From Nitrospirota bacterium (GTDB lineage Bacteria; Nitrospirota; Thermodesulfovibrionia; Thermodesulfovibrionales; Dissulfurispiraceae): 51,263 nucleotides of DNA. Positions 37,568 to 47,504 of this stretch are shown in pieces (position 1 is the first letter of the stretch; each line of letters begins with the position of its first letter). The position numbers and the translations under genes are program-made. The stretch lies in assembly GCA_015233365.1 (NCBI GenBank), contig JADFXU010000014.1, positions 1 through 51,263 of the forward strand, in the 5' to 3' direction. Under the pieces are notes generated by a model. It made no database searches and was not told the DNA's origin. It worked only from the letters and a program-made list of their open reading frames with translations.

Positions 37568-39537
37568 CAGACAATTTCCTTATTGAGCAGTATGTCTGTC
37601 TTAATGTGGTTCATCGAATAGACCCCATCTGAATATCTGCCGGTTTCGACCTGCTGCTTTCCGATATACGGCTTCAGGTAATTCACGGTATGTTCAACCA
37701 TTTTTCCATATACGGTGTCATTTGAGAAATATGAGGGGAAATCGACCACATAGCTGTTAAAAAGCGAATATAACTGTGCGTTGGTAAAATCCAGGAAATC
37801 AAGGTTGCTGAAAGTTACGATTATCTGTCCCTCAAAACTGCTCCACAATTTAATAAAGGCAGCCATATGAACAGCCGGAAGTTTATTGATATCTTTAAAA
37901 ACGAGGAGATCAAAGTAGGCGAAGTCCCTGACATGCCACTGAACATCGGAAACATTGCGGCACGGCACAACAGCCAGTGTCTTGGAATTCAGCCCAAAAC
38001 CATCCGCGTTAATGATCTTGCCGAGAATAAAATGCGCATATGAATCGTCCTCATACCTTAGCGCCATTCTCTTTAAATTCATGATATTGAAATTCCTGAA
38101 ACTATGCAGCAAATAATCGACCCTTTTATCTTTGCTGAAATAGTTTTCGATTGGGGGCGGTCCTGAGGGCAACGATAGTTTTGAGAGATGGTTCTTAAGA
38201 GCAAAATCGTTTATGATAATCTTTGCCTCATGAACGGATTCATCAAAAAATTTCAGTACCTTTTCCCGGTTCATTTCCCTGCCGCCCAGTCTTTTTGAAA
38301 GGACAAATCCGCTCTCCGCGTCTTTGTCCATAAGGAAACCGACAGTCAGAAATGTCAGGTACGCTATATAGGAAAAGACAAGCCCGTCTCCGCTGAATGA
38401 AATCTTGACCTTTTCGGGAGACGCATAGTGAGGATTGAGCGTATTATGAGCCAGGACATAACCATCATAAAGTTCCTCAAAAGCCCCTAAAACCTTTTCT
38501 AAATAGTATTTGTTGATCTGGACCGGATCTATGCCGAATAGCGCCTTTTCATACATCAATGACACTTCCGAATACAGTCTTGACGTGGACTTATAGAAGT
38601 TGTCCAGTATGCCGTTGCTCTCCCTGATCAATATCTCGACGCCGACTGTCTCACAGGAAAGAAGTGCGTTGCCTTCAGGTTGCATGTCGAAAAAACCGAA
38701 GAAATGGCATAACTTCCTGAACACCACGGATTTCAGAATATTATAAGCCTCGCAATCCTCGAATAAGGACAAGCCGCCGTCAGACTGGAAAATTCTTTTA
38801 TGAAAGTAGTTCCGCAAAATGCGACGCACCCTGTCATATCCCAGCCTGTTAATGGCAAATTCAATATCGCCGAGCCGCGTCTCGCCACATGCATCTGAAC
38901 CTGCCGCCTTTATTATCAGTTCGTCCTTCAGTAACCGTTCCGTCCCTTTGGTTTCCTTCTCCTTGACTTCCTTCTCCCCTGTTTCCTTAACGGCTTCGCC
39001 TTCCCCCCTGTTTTCTTGTTCAGTCTGTTTCTTTATTTCTTCCTGCTTCTTTATTTCCTCTTGTTTCTTTATTTCCTCTAGCCTGGAAATTTCTTCAATA
39101 TAGGCAGCAATTTTTTTCATGTTCGGCTCAGGGCAGTCTACTTCCATCAGCAGATTTACCGTTTTGGTCAATACCTCATCTTTTTTATATTGCTCGATAG
39201 CCTTATCCGGGACTCTCATCTGGGGCGGGACCACAGTTTCTTTGGGTTTTTTTATTCTTTTGATAATAAATGCGGGGTCATTAAAGGCACCTGACAACTG
39301 CAAGCCGATGAAGTCCTTGTCTTCCCATCGGATATCTGTCTTAAGTTCTATAGAGGAGATTTTGAAGTCCAGTGCCCGGTCTTTCACGGTGAATCCGGGC
39401 GCTTTCCTTATCTTCAGGCCTTTCCGGCAGACCTCCACAATGCTGCCTATCCCCTCGACAGGGATATCGTCTATTAAATACCTATCGCATTTTCTCAGGT
39501 TCAGAGGCTTTTTTGTTTCAGCCATACTTGCAATCAT
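37567..39537 (-). CDS. PilZ - coiled coil - HDOD-like signalling protein
   Basis: A protein of about 656 residues. The N-terminal 110 residues resemble PilZ (RKCDRYLIDDIPVEGIG, then an IRWEDKDFIGLQLSG ending). A Lys/Glu-rich coiled coil with three EEIKKQ repeats (about residues 150-200) and a region resembling the HDOD fold (DIEFAINRLGYDRVRRILRN) follow. The C-terminal 400 residues, with WHVRDFAYFDLLVFKDI and a final SYFSNDTVYGKM segment, match nothing I know. Start: ATG 39537 with AGGTG 8 bp upstream; a longer frame overlaps the methyltransferase gene. A c-di-GMP-linked role is inference. Confidence 0.68.
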   Translation of the reverse strand: MIASMAETKKPLNLRKCDRYLIDDIPVEGIGSIVEVCRKGLKIRKAPGFTVKDRALDFKISSIELKTDIRWEDKDFIGLQLSGAFNDPAFIIKRIKKPKETVVPPQMRVPDKAIEQYKKDEVLTKTVNLLMEVDCPEPNMKKIAAYIEEISRLEEIKKQEEIKKQEEIKKQTEQENRGEGEAVKETGEKEVKEKETKGTERLLKDELIIKAAGSDACGETRLGDIEFAINRLGYDRVRRILRNYFHKRIFQSDGGLSLFEDCEAYNILKSVVFRKLCHFFGFFDMQPEGNALLSCETVGVEILIRESNGILDNFYKSTSRLYSEVSLMYEKALFGIDPVQINKYYLEKVLGAFEELYDGYVLAHNTLNPHYASPEKVKISFSGDGLVFSYIAYLTFLTVGFLMDKDAESGFVLSKRLGGREMNREKVLKFFDESVHEAKIIINDFALKNHLSKLSLPSGPPPIENYFSKDKRVDYLLHSFRNFNIMNLKRMALRYEDDSYAHFILGKIINADGFGLNSKTLAVVPCRNVSDVQWHVRDFAYFDLLVFKDINKLPAVHMAAFIKLWSSFEGQIIVTFSNLDFLDFTNAQLYSLFNSYVVDFPSYFSNDTVYGKMVEHTVNYLKPYIGKQQVETGRYSDGVYSMNHIKTDILLNKEIV

Positions 39538-39580
39538 TATGCAACACCTGCGGAAAATATAGCAATACAAAGATGTCTCA

Positions 39581-40327
39581 TCAGGCACCGCTGCGACCGC
39601 AGCCATAATGCCCTTTCATCTCATCGGTATAGCTGCCGTCTTCATTGTAGATGATAAGCGGCTTTTCGATTTTCATGCCGGCCCTTCCCCCTTTGGCCGC
39701 CTCGATGAGAAGCATTTTTGCGTCGGCAGTGATGGTGGAATGTACACTCCGGACCCGCTTCACTTCCAGACCGTTGTCCGTCATAACGGTGATAATCTCT
39801 GCCAAACGCTCCGGCAAATGGATCATACAAAGCCTTCCGTGGTGTTGCAAAAAGGATGAACCCGACTTCACCAAATCGTTCATGGAAAGCAGTATTTCAT
39901 GCCTGGCTATGGCCTTTTCATCGTCGGGATTGATCAGCCCGGATTTCATCCTTCTGTAGGGAGGGTTTGATACGACAAGATCGAAAGACAGGGGCCTGAG
40001 AGCGGAGGCCCCGAATCCGTTATAATAAGAGAGTTCTTTTATATCCGTCCGGATAACCCGGACCCTGTCTTCGAGACCGTTCAATGCAACGTTTCTCTCT
40101 GCAAGCCGTGCAAGGTTGTCCTGCAATTCGATAAGCATCACCCTTGCGCCAGGGTATTTCCTGGCGAGAAGCAGACCTATAATCCCCGACCCGGCTCCAA
40201 AATCCGCGATTTTTCTGACTACCGGACGTTCGGCAAAAGAGGCAAGCAGCAGGGCGTCAATGGAAAAACGGTAACCGTTCCTGCTCTGATGGACTTTAAT
40301 ATCTCTCAAAAAATCGAGTGTAGTCAT
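39581..40327 (-). CDS. TrmN6-like tRNA1(Val) adenine N6-methyltransferase
   Basis: A 248-residue SAM-dependent methyltransferase: SAM motif IADFGAGSGIIGLLLARKYP and the N6-adenine signature LVVSNPPYRRMKSG. FRDI start TTLDFLRDIKVHQSRNGYRFSIDALLLASF is the YfiC/TrmN6 opening. It modifies A37 of tRNA-Val in E. coli; the exact substrate here is inferred. It ends 43 bp before the PilZ/HDOD start. Confidence 0.87.
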   Translation of the reverse strand: MTTLDFLRDIKVHQSRNGYRFSIDALLLASFAERPVVRKIADFGAGSGIIGLLLARKYPGARVMLIELQDNLARLAERNVALNGLEDRVRVIRTDIKELSYYNGFGASALRPLSFDLVVSNPPYRRMKSGLINPDDEKAIARHEILLSMNDLVKSGSSFLQHHGRLCMIHLPERLAEIITVMTDNGLEVKRVRSVHSTITADAKMLLIEAAKGGRAGMKIEKPLIIYNEDGSYTDEMKGHYGCGRSGA

Positions 40328-40381
40328 TGTGATAAATATATCATATTGACTTTGGAATCAGGAACAACAGACTTGTACTTG

Positions 40382-41110
40382 TTACTCTTTCCCCAATACC
40401 TGTGCTTTCATGTTTTCAGGCAATCTCTTTGCGCCTTCGCGGAGGGTGAGACCTGAGGCCCTGTCCCGAATCTTCATCAGGAAGCGGAAGGCCTCGTCGG
40501 CATTACCCTTCGCCATTTCACGAATGGACCAGCCTATGGCCTTTCTGATGAAAAACTCTTTTTCGTTAATCATGCGCTCCGCAAATGAGTAAAACAGTTT
40601 ATTATCACCCCTGTTTTTTCTAAAAAGAAGTATCTGCGATATAAGCGAGGCCCTTCGCATCCAGAAACTTTCCGAACGACTCCATTTCTTCAAATATCGA
40701 TATGCCTTCCTGTCTTTTTCGAGCACAATACTGACCAGGTGAATGGATATATCGTCGATGAGGTCCCACGTAGACGAATGCATAAGCATGTCTTCAAGCA
40801 AAGGCATTAGGGATAAATCGAGATAGTCGGGATAATATTGCAGTATTCTGAGGCCGAGTCTTTTCTCATCGTGGTATTCCGAGGTGAACAGTTCCTTTGC
40901 CAGTGCAATGATATATTCGCGGTCAGACTTTTCATTCCGTTTCCGGAAGTCCTTTGCCATCCTGTCGGCAAAAGGCACGGAAGTGCCAAAAAACTTATCG
41001 GTGCATTTCAGATACGTCTTCTCGAAAGCGGCACGCTCTTTGTCGCCCCCGGCCCTCATTATATCCCTGAATGCCTTGATCTGTATTCGAGGAGCGTTTT
41101 CTTTTTTCAA
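40382..41110 (-). CDS. AlkD-like DNA alkylation repair protein (HEAT-like)
   Basis: A 242-residue all-helical protein. STWDLIDDISIHLV, SESFWMRRASLIS and EFFIRKAIGWSIREMAK are conserved DNA_alkylation (PF08713) segments around the Trp/Asp/Arg residues of the AlkD cleft. It would remove bulky or cationic N-alkyl purines. It starts 1 bp after the ispG stop. Confidence 0.87.
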   Translation of the reverse strand: MKKENAPRIQIKAFRDIMRAGGDKERAAFEKTYLKCTDKFFGTSVPFADRMAKDFRKRNEKSDREYIIALAKELFTSEYHDEKRLGLRILQYYPDYLDLSLMPLLEDMLMHSSTWDLIDDISIHLVSIVLEKDRKAYRYLKKWSRSESFWMRRASLISQILLFRKNRGDNKLFYSFAERMINEKEFFIRKAIGWSIREMAKGNADEAFRFLMKIRDRASGLTLREGAKRLPENMKAQVLGKE

Positions 41111-41111
41111 G

Positions 41112-42170
41112 TCAGGCCTCTCTGATCATCTGCATCAGCGCTTCCAGCAGTTCATCCTCTTTGACCTGCCTCACCACTTCCCCCTTTTTGAAGACGAGTC
41201 CCATTCCCTTGCCGCCCGCAATGCCAAAATCCGCTTCCCTGGCCTCTCCGGGGCCGTTGACCACACAACCCATAACCGCGACGCTGATCGGCTCTTTAAG
41301 ATCTTTAATAGCGTCCTCGACTTTTTGTGCAAGCGGCTTTAAATCGATGCAGCACCTGCCGCACGTGGGGCACGAAATCATTTCAGCACCGCGGCGGCGG
41401 AGACCCAGAGATTTCAGGATCTCGTATGCGACGCGGATCTCTTCAGCCGGTTCGGCAGTCAAAGATACCCGCATCGTATCGCCTATGCCCCCCGCAAGCA
41501 GTATGCCGAGGCCGACAGAACTTTTGATGGTCCCCGTAAAGGGAGGGCCTGCCTCCGAGATGCCGATATGCAGAGGATAATCATGTTTTTCCGAAAACAG
41601 ACGATAGGCTTCGACGGTTTTTGTGACATTCGATGCCTTGAGAGATACCTTTATCGTTTCAAAATTCATGTCCTCAAGGATTCTTATGTGGGCCTCCGCA
41701 CTCTCCACGAGCGCTTCAGGGGTGGGATGCCCGTACTTCTCAAGCAACGTTTTATCCAGCGAACCCGCATTGACACCTATCCTTATCGGCACGGAACGTT
41801 CCGACGCCGCGATTACCACCTCTTTTACTTTCCACGTAGCGCCGATATTGCCGGGGTTCAGCCTGAGACCGTCAACTCCCTGTGCCAGGGCCTCAAGCGC
41901 CAATCTCCAGTCGAAATGTATATCGGCAATAATAGGGATATTAACTCCCTTCCTGATCGGTCCCAGTGCGCGCGCCGCTTCCATGTCGGGTACGGCAAGT
42001 CTGATAATCTCACATCCCAGAGACTCGATATGCAGTATCTGCGTGACCGTGGCATGCACATCGCGGGTATCTGTTTTTGTCATTGACTGGACGGAGACGG
42101 GACTTTCACCTCCCACCGCAACATTCCCGACATATATCTTCCTGGTCTTTTTCCTTTCACTTAGTGACAT
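41112..42170 (-). CDS. ispG: 4-hydroxy-3-methylbut-2-en-1-yl diphosphate synthase IspG
   Basis: A 352-residue IspG/GcpE of the MEP isoprenoid pathway. KIYVGNVAVGGESPVSVQSMTKTDT start, PIIADIHFDWRLALEA, GLRLNPGNIG, and the [4Fe-4S] ligands in SCPTCGRCCIDL plus the conserved VMGCVVNGPGEA near the end. Two-domain bacterial form of usual length. It follows mltG by 12 bp. Confidence 0.96.
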   Translation of the reverse strand: MSLSERKKTRKIYVGNVAVGGESPVSVQSMTKTDTRDVHATVTQILHIESLGCEIIRLAVPDMEAARALGPIRKGVNIPIIADIHFDWRLALEALAQGVDGLRLNPGNIGATWKVKEVVIAASERSVPIRIGVNAGSLDKTLLEKYGHPTPEALVESAEAHIRILEDMNFETIKVSLKASNVTKTVEAYRLFSEKHDYPLHIGISEAGPPFTGTIKSSVGLGILLAGGIGDTMRVSLTAEPAEEIRVAYEILKSLGLRRRGAEMISCPTCGRCCIDLKPLAQKVEDAIKDLKEPISVAVMGCVVNGPGEAREADFGIAGGKGMGLVFKKGEVVRQVKEDELLEALMQMIREA

Positions 42171-42182
42171 TCATTCTCCTCA

Positions 42183-43178
42183 TTAACCTGGTGCGCTGCC
42201 GGACCTGATCCTCCTGATTGCAGCCATATGCTCGTTCAATGTTTTCGAGAAATAGTGCTTGCCGTTTTTTTGCGATACAAAATACAGGTATGGCACTTTC
42301 GCAGGATACAGGGCCGCGGTAATCGATTTTATTCCGGGGCATGATATCGGTCCGGGAGGCAGCCCTTTAATCACATAAGTATTATAATCAGTTTTTTTCT
42401 TCAGGTCATTCCTCGTTATTTTCAACTTGCTGCTTTTCACGCCATAGATCGAAGTCGGGTCCGCCTGCAGGGGCATGCCGTTATTAATCCTGTTATGATA
42501 GACTGCGGAAATGATGGTCCGCTCGTCGTCGACTACCGCCTCTTTTTCTATAATTGATGCAAGGGTCAATACCTCATTCTCGTTCCATCCGATTTCCTTC
42601 ATACGCTCCCTCAACTTATCCGTATATTCTTTCCTGAGCATGTTGACCATGCCTTTCAGAACAGTCTTCGCATTTACCCCTTTGGGGATTCTGTAAGTTT
42701 GAGGAAAAATATAGCCCTCCATACTCGGGGCATCCACCTCAAGGGACTTCAGAAAGTCTCTGTCCCTTGTGAGGCGATTAAAAACCTCAATAGACATGAT
42801 TTTATTTCCGGCAAGCTTATCGCCGATTTCACGCAGGCTGTCTCCCTCCACAATGGTCACGTCATATTCTATGATTTTCCCCTCTTTCAAACGTTTAAAT
42901 ACCTGAAAGGGGCTCATTGTACCCCAAAAAGAATAATATCCGTACCGTATTTTCCGGTCGAGACCCGACAATTTTCCAAGTGCAATAAAGATATTTTTGT
43001 CCCGTATCAGATTGTTTTTGTAAAGTATGTTAACAGCCTGCTTATAGGTCGCTCCCTCCGGTATTTCCACTTCGAGCTGCAAATGCCCGATATCCGACGG
43101 AGCGAAAAGCTGCATACTTACATACATGACAGGGAGCAGGAAAAGTATAGCTATGATTATTTTGATGTTATTCTTCAT
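42183..43178 (-). CDS. mltG: Endolytic murein transglycosylase MltG (YceG)
   Basis: A 331-residue inner-membrane protein: one N-terminal helix (residues 5-26), a LysM-like segment (VTIVEGDSLREIGDKLAG) and the YceG catalytic domain with the active Glu in TLASIIEKEA and the ADPTSIYG motif. It cleaves nascent peptidoglycan to set glycan length. First gene of mltG-ispG-alkD-trmN6. Confidence 0.95.
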   Translation of the reverse strand: MKNNIKIIIAILFLLPVMYVSMQLFAPSDIGHLQLEVEIPEGATYKQAVNILYKNNLIRDKNIFIALGKLSGLDRKIRYGYYSFWGTMSPFQVFKRLKEGKIIEYDVTIVEGDSLREIGDKLAGNKIMSIEVFNRLTRDRDFLKSLEVDAPSMEGYIFPQTYRIPKGVNAKTVLKGMVNMLRKEYTDKLRERMKEIGWNENEVLTLASIIEKEAVVDDERTIISAVYHNRINNGMPLQADPTSIYGVKSSKLKITRNDLKKKTDYNTYVIKGLPPGPISCPGIKSITAALYPAKVPYLYFVSQKNGKHYFSKTLNEHMAAIRRIRSGSAPG

Positions 43179-43295
43179 ATTCGTCTTACACGCCGGAAAG
43201 GCATGTTATGGCTGAGATCATATATTAATGTTAACAAATGCTGCTTTATTAAACCACAATACAGGCTATGGATATCGCTATATCTTTATAAGACT

Positions 43296-43334
43296 AAGGG
43301 GAGCAGCCATTATGGCTGCTCCCCTTTTTACGCA
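43296..43334. terminator. Hairpin terminator in the groEL-mltG gap
   Basis: GGGGAGCAGCCAT pairs perfectly with ATGGCTGCTCCCC over a TA centre, about 60 bp beyond the groEL stop. The T tract is on the plus-strand side, so as a groEL terminator it is atypical. Confidence 0.65.
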
Positions 43335-43381
43335 TGGCCTTCGCAGCAGGCCTCCTGTGAAGTCTCTGCGAACGACGCTTT

Positions 43382-45016
43382 TTAGTACATTCCTTCCATT
43401 CCACCGCCGCCCGGCATCGCAGGCATCTTTTTGTCTTCTTCAGGCAACTCGGTAATCATTACTTCAGTGGTAAGCATCAAGCCTGCTACAGATGCTGCAT
43501 TCTGAAGCGCGGATCTGGTCACCTTGGTCGGATCAATTATACCCGCATTAAGCATATCGGTAAATTCTTCCTTATATGCATCGTAGCCGTAATTGACATC
43601 TTTAGATCCCTTCACCTTTTCAACAATAACAGCGCTCTCGATGCCGGCGTTCTGGATTATCTGTTTTATCGGCTCCTCGAGGGCTTTTTTCACTATATTC
43701 ACGCCAAGCTGCTGGTCGTGGTCCAACTTCATACTATTCAGGCTTTTCAGGCACCTGAGAAGGGCAACCCCGCCGCCGGGAACAATACCTTCCTCAACCG
43801 CAGCCCTAGTAGCATGAAGGGCGTCCTCGACTCTGGCCTTCTTCTCTTTCATTTCAGATTCGGTAGCAGCACCGACGTTAATGACCGCTACGCCACCTAC
43901 CAGTTTCGCAAGCCGCTCCTGCAGCTTTTCCCTGTCATAATCAGAAGTGGTCTCGTCAACCTGGGTCTTGATCTGTTTTACCCTGCCCTGAATCTTTGCG
44001 GCGTCGCCTGCACCCTCGACAATTGTGGTATTCTCTTTGTCGATAGTGATCTTGCGGGCCCTGCCCAAATCATTCAGCTTTACGTTTTCGAGTTTGAGTC
44101 CGAGGTCCTCGGAAATAACAGTACCGCCGGTCAGGATAGCGACATCCTCGAGCATCGCCTTTCTTCTGTCTCCAAAACCCGGTGCCTTGACAGCCGCGAC
44201 CTGGAGGGTCCCGCGCAACTTATTCACAACGAGAGTCGCCAGCGCCTCACCCTCAACTTCTTCGGAAATAATCATAAGGGGTTTGCCCATTTTTGCTATC
44301 TGCTCAAGAATGGGAAGGAGGTCTTTCATTGTCGAAATCTTCTTGTCGTGGATAAGAATGAACACATCATCAAGTACACACTCCATCCTGTCCGGGTCCG
44401 TGATGAAGTACGGCGAAATATATCCCCTGTCAAACTGCATTCCTTCTACCACGTCAAGCGTAGTTGCCATGCCTTTGGCTTCTTCAACTGTGATAACACC
44501 GTCCTTGCCTACCTTATCCATGGCCTCGGCAATCAATTCGCCGATTGATGGATCGTTATTGGCGGAAATAGTGCCGACCTGTGCAATTTCCTTCTTCTCG
44601 GCAACAGGCCTGCTCATTCCCTTTAATTCGGCCACCACGTTTTCGACGCCCTTATCGATCCCCCTCTTCAGGTCAATCGCATTAGCACCGGCAGTCACAT
44701 GTCTCATGCCCTCTTTATAAATAGCATAAGCGAGCACGGTCGCAGTTGTTGTTCCGTCACCCGCCACATCAGAGGTTTTGGAAGCAACCTCCCTCAACAA
44801 CTGGGCTCCCATATTTTCATAAGGCTCTTTCAGCTCGATTTCCTTTGCAACAGTAACGCCGTCCTTGGTTATATTTGGAGCGCCGAATTTCCTGTCTATA
44901 ATGACATTCCTTCCCCTTGGGCCAAGGGTAGCCTTCACTGCGTCGGTAAGAACAGTCACGCCCCTCAAAATCGCCTGTCTCGCCGCCTCGTCAAACAGAA
45001 GTTGCTTTGCCGCCAT
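43382..45016 (-). CDS. groEL: Chaperonin GroEL
   Basis: A 544-residue Hsp60: [18 protein letters not shown] start, [36 protein letters not shown] nucleotide-binding segment, and the GGM-type tail [13 protein letters not shown]. It folds proteins in the cytoplasm with GroES. ATG 45016 is used; a GTG three codons earlier is also possible, both behind AGGAGG. Cotranscribed with groES 22 bp upstream, under CIRCE control. Confidence 0.98.
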   Translation of the reverse strand: MAAKQLLFDEAARQAILRGVTVLTDAVKATLGPRGRNVIIDRKFGAPNITKDGVTVAKEIELKEPYENMGAQLLREVASKTSDVAGDGTTTATVLAYAIYKEGMRHVTAGANAIDLKRGIDKGVENVVAELKGMSRPVAEKKEIAQVGTISANNDPSIGELIAEAMDKVGKDGVITVEEAKGMATTLDVVEGMQFDRGYISPYFITDPDRMECVLDDVFILIHDKKISTMKDLLPILEQIAKMGKPLMIISEEVEGEALATLVVNKLRGTLQVAAVKAPGFGDRRKAMLEDVAILTGGTVISEDLGLKLENVKLNDLGRARKITIDKENTTIVEGAGDAAKIQGRVKQIKTQVDETTSDYDREKLQERLAKLVGGVAVINVGAATESEMKEKKARVEDALHATRAAVEEGIVPGGGVALLRCLKSLNSMKLDHDQQLGVNIVKKALEEPIKQIIQNAGIESAVIVEKVKGSKDVNYGYDAYKEEFTDMLNAGIIDPTKVTRSALQNAASVAGLMLTTEVMITELPEEDKKMPAMPGGGGMEGMY

Positions 45017-45038
45017 AATGTTCACTCCTCCTTTTTTA

Positions 45039-45302
45039 TTACTCGATTATCCCTAAAAGATCTTCTTCTTTTACGATAAGATATTCGATGTTGTCGATCT
45101 TGATTTTTGATCCTGAATACTTGTCAAAAAGCACCTGGTTTCCGGCCTTCACTTCCTTTACTTCAGAGCCGACCGCTTCAACCGTACCCTTTTGGGGTTT
45201 CTCTTTCGCTACATCGGGAACATAAATGCCGCCCGCTGTCTTTTCGTTTTCCTCTTCCGAATACCTGATGACTACTTTGTCCTTAAGTGGCTTGATCTTC
45301 AT
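45039..45302 (-). CDS. groES: Co-chaperonin GroES
   Basis: An 87-residue Hsp10: [33 protein letters not shown] (mobile loop) and [18 protein letters not shown]. It is slightly shorter than the common 94-97 residues but complete. AGGAGG precedes ATG 45302. Confidence 0.97.
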   Translation of the reverse strand: MKIKPLKDKVVIRYSEEENEKTAGGIYVPDVAKEKPQKGTVEAVGSEVKEVKAGNQVLFDKYSGSKIKIDNIEYLIVKEEDLLGIIE

Positions 45303-45377
45303 ACCGAACTAACCTCCTTATAAAAAGTAATTTTCAATCCTGAACGGAAAGACCGCTCAAGGTAATGGTGGACGTTA

Positions 45378-45404
45378 TTAGCACTCACCCCTGATGAGTG
45401 CTAA
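45378..45404. promoter_or_regulatory. CIRCE operator (HrcA) of groES-groEL
   Basis: TTAGCACTC-N9-GAGTGCTAA, a perfect CIRCE, 75 bp before the groES start. It implies repression by an HrcA encoded elsewhere. The rest of 45303-45510 has no gene. Confidence 0.97.
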
Positions 45405-45510
45405 TATACCGCGAAAAGGAAGACGGTTGCAAGGCTTCACAATGGCAATTAACGGTCAATATCGCTAAATAGCTCCGGATTTTACCTATTATCAGCTTTT
45501 CTTGGCTTTT

Positions 45511-46185
45511 TTATTGGAATCTGGGTTTTATGCGCGGCAGCCATAACTTTATCGTGACGAAGCCCGCCACAAAGCCGCCCACATGAGCGAACCATGCAAC
45601 GCCGCCGTGCTGGACAGACCCGGAACTTAGGAGTCCGCTGACTACCTGCAAAAGTATCCAGAAGCCGATGACAAGAACTGCCGGTATTCGCACAATCTGC
45701 CAGAAAAAGCCGAAGAAAAGAAGAGTATGTATCCTTGCGCGGGGGAAGAGCAGGATGTAAGCGCCCAAAACGCCTGATATAGCCCCGCTGGCGCCGATCA
45801 TCGGAAGCATTGATTCAGGATTTGTGATCGCGTACGAATACACTGCGGCAACTCCCGAAAACAGGTAAAACAACAAAAACCTGAAGTGGCCGAGTTCGTC
45901 TTCAATGTTGTCGCCGAATATCCACAAGTAAAGCATATTTCCCGCCACATGCAAAAAACCACCATGGAGGAACATGGAAGTGAATACGGTTTCCAGCGGG
46001 GACACCTGCTGCCCGCTATGAAAAGCAATAAGGTTATGAGGGATAGCACCATAGAGTAACGCAACGTTTTCTCCACCCATGGGGGTCAACGTTTCCCAGA
46101 CATACACCAGGACATTGACAATAATCAGTGCAACGGTGACGAGAGGGAATGTGCGGGACGGAATATCATCTTTAAAAGGGATCAT
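45511..46185 (-). CDS. Rhomboid-family intramembrane serine protease
   Basis: A 224-residue six-helix protein: start MIPFKDDIPSRTFPLVTVAL, HGGFLHVAGNMLYLWIFGDNIED, catalytic Ser in GASGAISGVLG, catalytic His in FAHVGGFVAG. It cleaves transmembrane substrates within the membrane. Monocistronic by spacing; the 332-bp region upstream to 46518 is described under the small ORF and hairpin entries. Confidence 0.94.
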   Translation of the reverse strand: MIPFKDDIPSRTFPLVTVALIIVNVLVYVWETLTPMGGENVALLYGAIPHNLIAFHSGQQVSPLETVFTSMFLHGGFLHVAGNMLYLWIFGDNIEDELGHFRFLLFYLFSGVAAVYSYAITNPESMLPMIGASGAISGVLGAYILLFPRARIHTLLFFGFFWQIVRIPAVLVIGFWILLQVVSGLLSSGSVQHGGVAWFAHVGGFVAGFVTIKLWLPRIKPRFQ

Positions 46186-46405
46186 CTATTCACCATAAAA
46201 GCAATCGCCTCGTATGCCGGAATTTGAATCTCCATATTATTCTAGCTGTTTGTACCGGTTTTGTAAAAAATGACTGAGCCGGATTATTATCCACGTAGCA
46301 GGCAACTTCAGTTTCCCGGAAGAAACAGGCTAATTTACATTTTCTGCCTCATTTTTTCAACATCCCAGGACGGCAAAAAAGCAAATTTTTTTAGGCACCG
46401 CCATT

Positions 46406-46435
46406 TTAAAGGCACGCTATTAATTTACCTATCAT
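46406..46435 (-). other. Nine-codon ORF with excellent ribosome binding site, possibly a gene remnant
   Basis: After the hairpin at 46455-46504, AAGGAGGG is followed by ATG and MIGKLIACL. A second overlapping frame (ATG near 46411; MAVPKKICFFAVLGC) looks like a lipoprotein-signal fragment. The rest of 46186-46405 has no readable gene. The layout equals that of the other cluster genes, so a gene may have decayed or been lost here. Confidence 0.3.
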
Positions 46436-46454
46436 TTTTCCCTCCTTTTCAAAC

Positions 46455-46504
46455 AAAAAAGGCAGGCAGGCTTTTTCACTCTTACGAGTTACTTGCCTGC
46501 CGCC
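46455..46504 (-). terminator. Loop-E-core hairpin, copy 1 (after the DUF6765-like gene)
   Basis: On the minus strand GGCGGCAGGC pairs with GCCTGCCTGCC, enclosing AAGTA-ACTC-GTAA-GAGT-GAAAAA, then T6. It starts 15 bp after the stop of the preceding gene. Confidence 0.82.
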
Positions 46505-46518
46505 CTCGTTGTGATAGA

Positions 46519-47484
46519 CTATCGCTGCAGCAGAGGTTGTATCATCAAGAGAACAAACCGCTGATGCTCTTTAGCCGCTTCCTGGAACATAAACCAGTGG
46601 GTCTTTCCCCGCTCGACCTTCCAGTTAAACCTGAAAGCCCAGGGGAAAACCTTATAAGGATACTTTCCAAACCCTGTGGCTTCAGGTTCAACAGCGTCAT
46701 TGAACCAATTCCATCTGTCATATTCCGGCAGCCAGGGCATCATCTCCCTGTAATGCCACAGCCGGAATTCTTTGCCGAAGTCACCGATTGCAGCACAGCT
46801 CTCGATGTCACGGATACTGCCTTCCAGGACATCCAACGAACTGTTGCTGCCCCTGCCCTGCCCCGCGAGATAACATCGGTAGCACTGATACAGCCTTTTT
46901 GCAGCCTGGATGAACCTCTCGGAGTTATCAATAACACGCTTGATTAAACGTGTATCTTGCCAGAGATTGCCGCACCAGTCCGGCTGTAATCCGGCATTGG
47001 AGTGGCCAACAGGCAAAGGCCAAAAACCGTTCAGCCTGTTGAAGCGGTCTGTGGTCCCTGTAAATCCCTGATGCGAAAACGTATCTGCAAAAGTGTGCGA
47101 GGCAATGCCTATACGGTACAACCTCGCAGCGGGAGCGGACAGAAAGGCCGCCTGCATAATGGCCCTTGACCGCGAACTGTCAGCCGTAACGCATAGTGGA
47201 TTGGTGCGGCCGTCACACCGCAGACCGGCACACCCGCCATCACCAGGGACAAAGTGAAAGACAGGGTATATCGCATCCAGGTCCCTGAGAGGCAGTGCTA
47301 TATCCACGGTCTGGGTAATAATGGTCCGATACTTTTCGCCTGTTGTGTTATCGGATACAGTAAGAGAGAATTCATTGTCATCAACGTATTGGCTTGCGTA
47401 AGCTATTACTTCAGCCTCTTCTTTGCTGAATCCTCCACTGTAGGCAACAAGCCCTGTTATGTAATAGTGAAATTCATAGTCCAT
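46519..47484 (-). CDS. DUF6765-like, probable metal-dependent hydrolase fold
   Basis: A 321-residue soluble protein. It opens with DYEFHYYITGLVAYSGGFSK and contains AYASQYVDDN and YRIGIASHTFADTFSHQGFTG. These His/Asp-rich helices are reminiscent of zinc-dependent phospholipase C/S1-P1-like folds and of the DUF6765 family. No signal peptide. Residues 150-321 are less typical and contain SNAGLQPDWCGNLWQD and a WHYREMMPWLP segment. AAAGGAGG lies before ATG 47484. It is the last complete gene of the accessory cluster; function unknown. Family assignment is from memory of sequence pattern only. Confidence 0.65.
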   Translation of the reverse strand: MDYEFHYYITGLVAYSGGFSKEEAEVIAYASQYVDDNEFSLTVSDNTTGEKYRTIITQTVDIALPLRDLDAIYPVFHFVPGDGGCAGLRCDGRTNPLCVTADSSRSRAIMQAAFLSAPAARLYRIGIASHTFADTFSHQGFTGTTDRFNRLNGFWPLPVGHSNAGLQPDWCGNLWQDTRLIKRVIDNSERFIQAAKRLYQCYRCYLAGQGRGSNSSLDVLEGSIRDIESCAAIGDFGKEFRLWHYREMMPWLPEYDRWNWFNDAVEPEATGFGKYPYKVFPWAFRFNWKVERGKTHWFMFQEAAKEHQRFVLLMIQPLLQR

Positions 47485-47504
47485 AATAACCTCCTTTCAC
47501 AAAC

